Shown here: piece after piece, positions 6,615 to 8,667 of the stretch
Position numbering within the stretch: the first letter of the stretch is position 1
Layout of the letters: the number at the start of each line of letters is the position of its first letter
NCBI GenBank assembly: GCA_946541435.1
Contig: CAMNJK010000060.1
Span: forward strand, 1-8,667
DNA length: 8,667 nt
Source of the DNA: an uncultured Bacillota bacterium
GTDB taxonomy: Bacteria > Bacillota > Clostridia > Peptostreptococcales > Anaerovoracaceae
Reading direction: 5' to 3'
Made by a program: the position numbers and the translations under genes
The notes under the pieces: model-generated
What the model saw: only the letters and a program-made list of their open reading frames with translations
Database searches by the model: none
Told to the model about the DNA's origin: nothing

Positions 6615-8101
6615 TGCGCTGTCCCCCTTTCTGCCGCCGGAGCATCCTTGGTCCGCTGGCTGATCACTTCTTTGACCCGGGCAACCACCTGATCCGCCAG
6701 GTCAATGGAATCGGTGCCGTAGAGAACATAGATGCTCTCACCCTCGTAGAGACGCAGTGCTCCCGGAGCATCGATCTCGTCGTGCACGAAGGAAATGCGG
6801 TCATCATCGATGCCTGCCATCTTCAGCCGCAGATAGTAGTCCTTGGCCCGGGGTCCGGTGACGATGATGTTCCGGATGTTGTCCTTGTTGAGGAATTCAA
6901 AGTCGCAGTCGTACAGCCAGCAGGTGTTCTCCGACCAGACCGCCGCGTCGCTCAGATTGTTCATCATCAGGATCAGTTCCTTATCTCCGGGCAGGCCGGA
7001 GACATAGTCAAAGGCTCTGGAGGAACCCAGGGCGTTTCTGTCCTTGGACATCTGTTTGATGACGCTGTATCCTCCCATCTTCTCCACCTGGAAACGGCTC
7101 TTGACGATCTCCGTCTTCTGCAAAAGCTGGTCGATCCTTTCCGGCGCGTACCCCAGCTCGCTCAGATAGGACACTGCCGCCAGCACATTGTAGACGTTGA
7201 ATACGCTTTCATTCAGGATGCGGAACCGGTGGGTCCAGCCATCCCCTGCCGGAGCTTCTGCTCCTGCTGCGTTCCCGGGATCCGCCTGCCTTTGCACCGG
7301 GGCGTCATCCTGGACCGGATGGGGCCTGTAATCGATGTCGAAGGTCATCTCCTTCTCGTTCACGTCCCGTCCGGTGTAGTGCAGCCGGGGAGAATGGAAT
7401 CCGCATTCCGGGCAGAATGCGCGGCCGATATGATGGTACCTGCGGCTGGTATATTCCAGGATGCTGTGGCATCTGGGACAGATCTGCAGGTCATTGACCA
7501 GATTGATGCACTCCTTCACATCGCCGGGCATAGACTCGATGCCGTAGTAGACTCTGGGGTTGCCCGGAGCCACATTGGAAGCGATGAGGTCATCTCCGTT
7601 GAGGATCAGCTTCGTCTTCTCCGGCATGGCATTGGTCAGTACTCGGGAGATATATTCCGGGTGGCCGTTGCGCATGATGGAGTCTCTGGTCAGATTGTTG
7701 ATCAGCAGGAAATCCGGCGCCATCAGCGGGAAGACCACACGGGAAGACCGCTCATCGATCTCCAGCACGGCCACATCCGAGCGGGAGCGCCCGCCCAGGC
7801 TCATGTCCCGCAGCACCGCGGTGGTCAGTCCGGTAATGGTGTTGGAGCCCTGGTTGTTGTCCAGGATCTTTTTCCCGTCCGCCCGCAGCATGCCGATCAG
7901 CAGATTGCAGACGGTGGTTTTGCCGTTGGTTCCGGTAACACCCAGGATCCGGGACGGAAGCCTGGCCTGGTGCAGAAAGTCCGGACAGATCTTCACCGCC
8001 ACGCGGCCGGGGAAATCCGTTCCCCTGTGACCTGTGACCTTCAGGGCGATCACAGAAAGTTTGGCACACCAGAGTGCCAGTAAAAATTTCAGTCGTTTCA
8101 T
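6611..8101 (-). CDS. MurT-family Mur ligase with divergent C-terminal motifs
   Basis: MurT is a Mur-ligase-like enzyme that activates lipid II D-Glu with ATP and amidates it using ammonia from GatD. This 496-residue protein has the MurT N-terminus (HRGTDFPGRVA, 25-35), P-loop VTGTNGKTT (55-63), NNQGSN (82-87), EIDE (114-117), the zinc-ribbon insertion CPRC...CPEC (Cys208, 211, 230, 233), FNVYNVLAA (301-309), and a DUF1727-type C-terminus with CWLYDCDFEFL (394-404) and IIVTGPRAKDYYLRLK (412-427). Differences from characterised MurT: KNPAG becomes KQMSK (349-353), DGRD before the SW.YD.DFE box becomes WSEN (389-392), and DRFGE becomes MRNGHPE. An Ala/Pro/Gly-rich insert (about 265-288) makes it longer than the usual 430-450. 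The ATG overlaps the upstream TAA by one base (TAATG). ATP binding looks intact, but its acceptor and donor are not predictable. Confidence 0.85.
   Translation of the reverse strand: MKRLKFLLALWCAKLSVIALKVTGHRGTDFPGRVAVKICPDFLHQARLPSRILGVTGTNGKTTVCNLLIGMLRADGKKILDNNQGSNTITGLTTAVLRDMSLGGRSRSDVAVLEIDERSSRVVFPLMAPDFLLINNLTRDSIMRNGHPEYISRVLTNAMPEKTKLILNGDDLIASNVAPGNPRVYYGIESMPGDVKECINLVNDLQICPRCHSILEYTSRRYHHIGRAFCPECGFHSPRLHYTGRDVNEKEMTFDIDYRPHPVQDDAPVQRQADPGNAAGAEAPAGDGWTHRFRILNESVFNVYNVLAAVSYLSELGYAPERIDQLLQKTEIVKSRFQVEKMGGYSVIKQMSKDRNALGSSRAFDYVSGLPGDKELILMMNNLSDAAVWSENTCWLYDCDFEFLNKDNIRNIIVTGPRAKDYYLRLKMAGIDDDRISFVHDEIDAPGALRLYEGESIYVLYGTDSIDLADQVVARVKEVISQRTKDAPAAERGTAQ
6623..6630 (-). promoter_or_regulatory. 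Ribosome binding site for the GTG start of the GatD-like gene
   Basis: On the minus strand AAAGGGGG lies within the last codons of the MurT-like gene, eight bases before the GTG at 6614-6612. It fixes this non-ATG start and supports translation coupled to the upstream gene. Confidence 0.7.
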
Positions 8102-8667
8102 TATTTCTTATACTTGAATTCAGGGATATATTTCTCGATGGTGGGCATGATTCCGATGCCGCCCGGGGTCTGTCCCGGCAGCTGCCAGAAGTCATGGGCA
8201 CAGTAGTTGTTGCCCTCGATGATCGCAGGCCCTGTGGGTGTAACTGCAATGTCCCAGCCCACATAGCGCATCTGCGGGATCACCAGAGCCGCCTCTTCGG
8301 CCATCTTGATGACTTCCTTCCAGTATGGCAGCACCATGCCGATCAACGGCGTATGACTATAAGGATGCTCCGTATACTGGATGTCCGCCGTGGTATCTCC
8401 GGAATGGGCAGGGAACATGAACTCTCCGGTCTCCAGATCGATCGGTCCGTGCAGACCATAGTTGTCTACGACTCTCCCGTTGATTCCCATCTTGAAAACC
8501 GCATAAATTGCATGGGGCACTCCTTTGGCATCGATCAGTGTGATGACCCGGAAACAATTGGTGGAGAAGGGATAGATCGCTGCGATGTCCGGATGGTTCT
8601 CCACTACATCTTCGATGGTTGCGAAACCCTTCTCTTTGATATAGTCACAGAAGGCCTCTGCACTCTC
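8101..8667 (-). CDS. ATP-grasp protein, sugar-transfer-associated type (5' end outside window)
   Basis: The last 188 residues of a longer protein are present, with the frame open to the window edge. The sequence resembles the sugar-transfer-associated ATP-grasp family (ATPgrasp_ST), whose members form carboxylate-amine or similar bonds with ATP, often beside glycosyltransferases. In the visible part: STNCFRVITLID (35-46) with a conserved Arg40, GRVVDNYGLHGPID (64-77), a metal-site Asp139 in GWDIAVTPTGP (137-147), and the metal ligands Glu151 and Asn153 in IIEGNN (149-154), so the ATP/Mg site looks intact. A GTG at 8604 is internal, not the start. The stop overlaps the MurT-like ATG (TAATG), so the two are very likely made together. 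The substrate is unknown. Confidence 0.75.
   Translation of the reverse strand, partial: ESAEAFCDYIKEKGFATIEDVVENHPDIAAIYPFSTNCFRVITLIDAKGVPHAIYAVFKMGINGRVVDNYGLHGPIDLETGEFMFPAHSGDTTADIQYTEHPYSHTPLIGMVLPYWKEVIKMAEEAALVIPQMRYVGWDIAVTPTGPAIIEGNNYCAHDFWQLPGQTPGGIGIMPTIEKYIPEFKYKK

Noticed and set aside
6560..8083. A 507-codon plus-strand open frame antisense to the MurT-like gene
   Set aside because: Its translation has no recognisable motif and is His/Asp/Val-rich as expected for the complement of a real gene; the minus strand encodes clear Mur ligase motifs throughout.

Overview
The window reads as the chromosome of a low-to-mid-GC Gram-positive bacterium of the class Clostridia, perhaps Lachnospiraceae-like. 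This is an inference from protein style (SpoVG, a clostridial-type MurC, a MurT/GatD-type pair) and from a housekeeping gene order related to the Bacillus spoVG-glmU-prs-ctc-pth-mfd cluster. The coding is dense and ordinary for a chromosome. I see no rRNA, tRNA, CRISPR array, insertion sequence or phage gene.

Layout. From 5168 down to 1, on the minus strand, is a wall/nucleotide/translation/repair run in transcription order: murC, prs, pth, then the first two thirds of mfd, which leaves the window at base 1. prs and pth overlap by one base (TGATG), and the other gaps are short (57 and about 20 nt). A 236-bp divergent intergenic region (5169-5404) carries a promoter for murC leftward and one for spoVG rightward. 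spoVG (5405-5698) is the only plus-strand gene. It ends in a hairpin at about 5735-5769 that can serve both spoVG and the convergent operon on its right.

From 8667 down to 5802, on the minus strand, is a three-gene, translationally coupled operon: an ATP-grasp protein of the sugar-transfer-associated type (5' end outside the window), a MurT-family ligase, and a GatD-family amidotransferase homologue. The joins are TAATG and GTGA overlaps.

The most interesting part is this last operon. In characterised MurT/GatD pairs, GatD hydrolyses glutamine using a Cys and a His, and MurT passes the ammonia to the D-Glu of lipid II. Here the GatD homologue has Thr where the Cys should be and Ile where the His should be. 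The MurT homologue has lost the DGRD motif and the KNPAG motif, yet keeps an intact ATP P-loop and a four-cysteine zinc site. Loss on both sides of the complex suggests a stable, repurposed ligase complex rather than recent gene decay. Its coupling to an ATP-grasp enzyme hints at a different wall or glycopolymer modification. That functional reading is inference.
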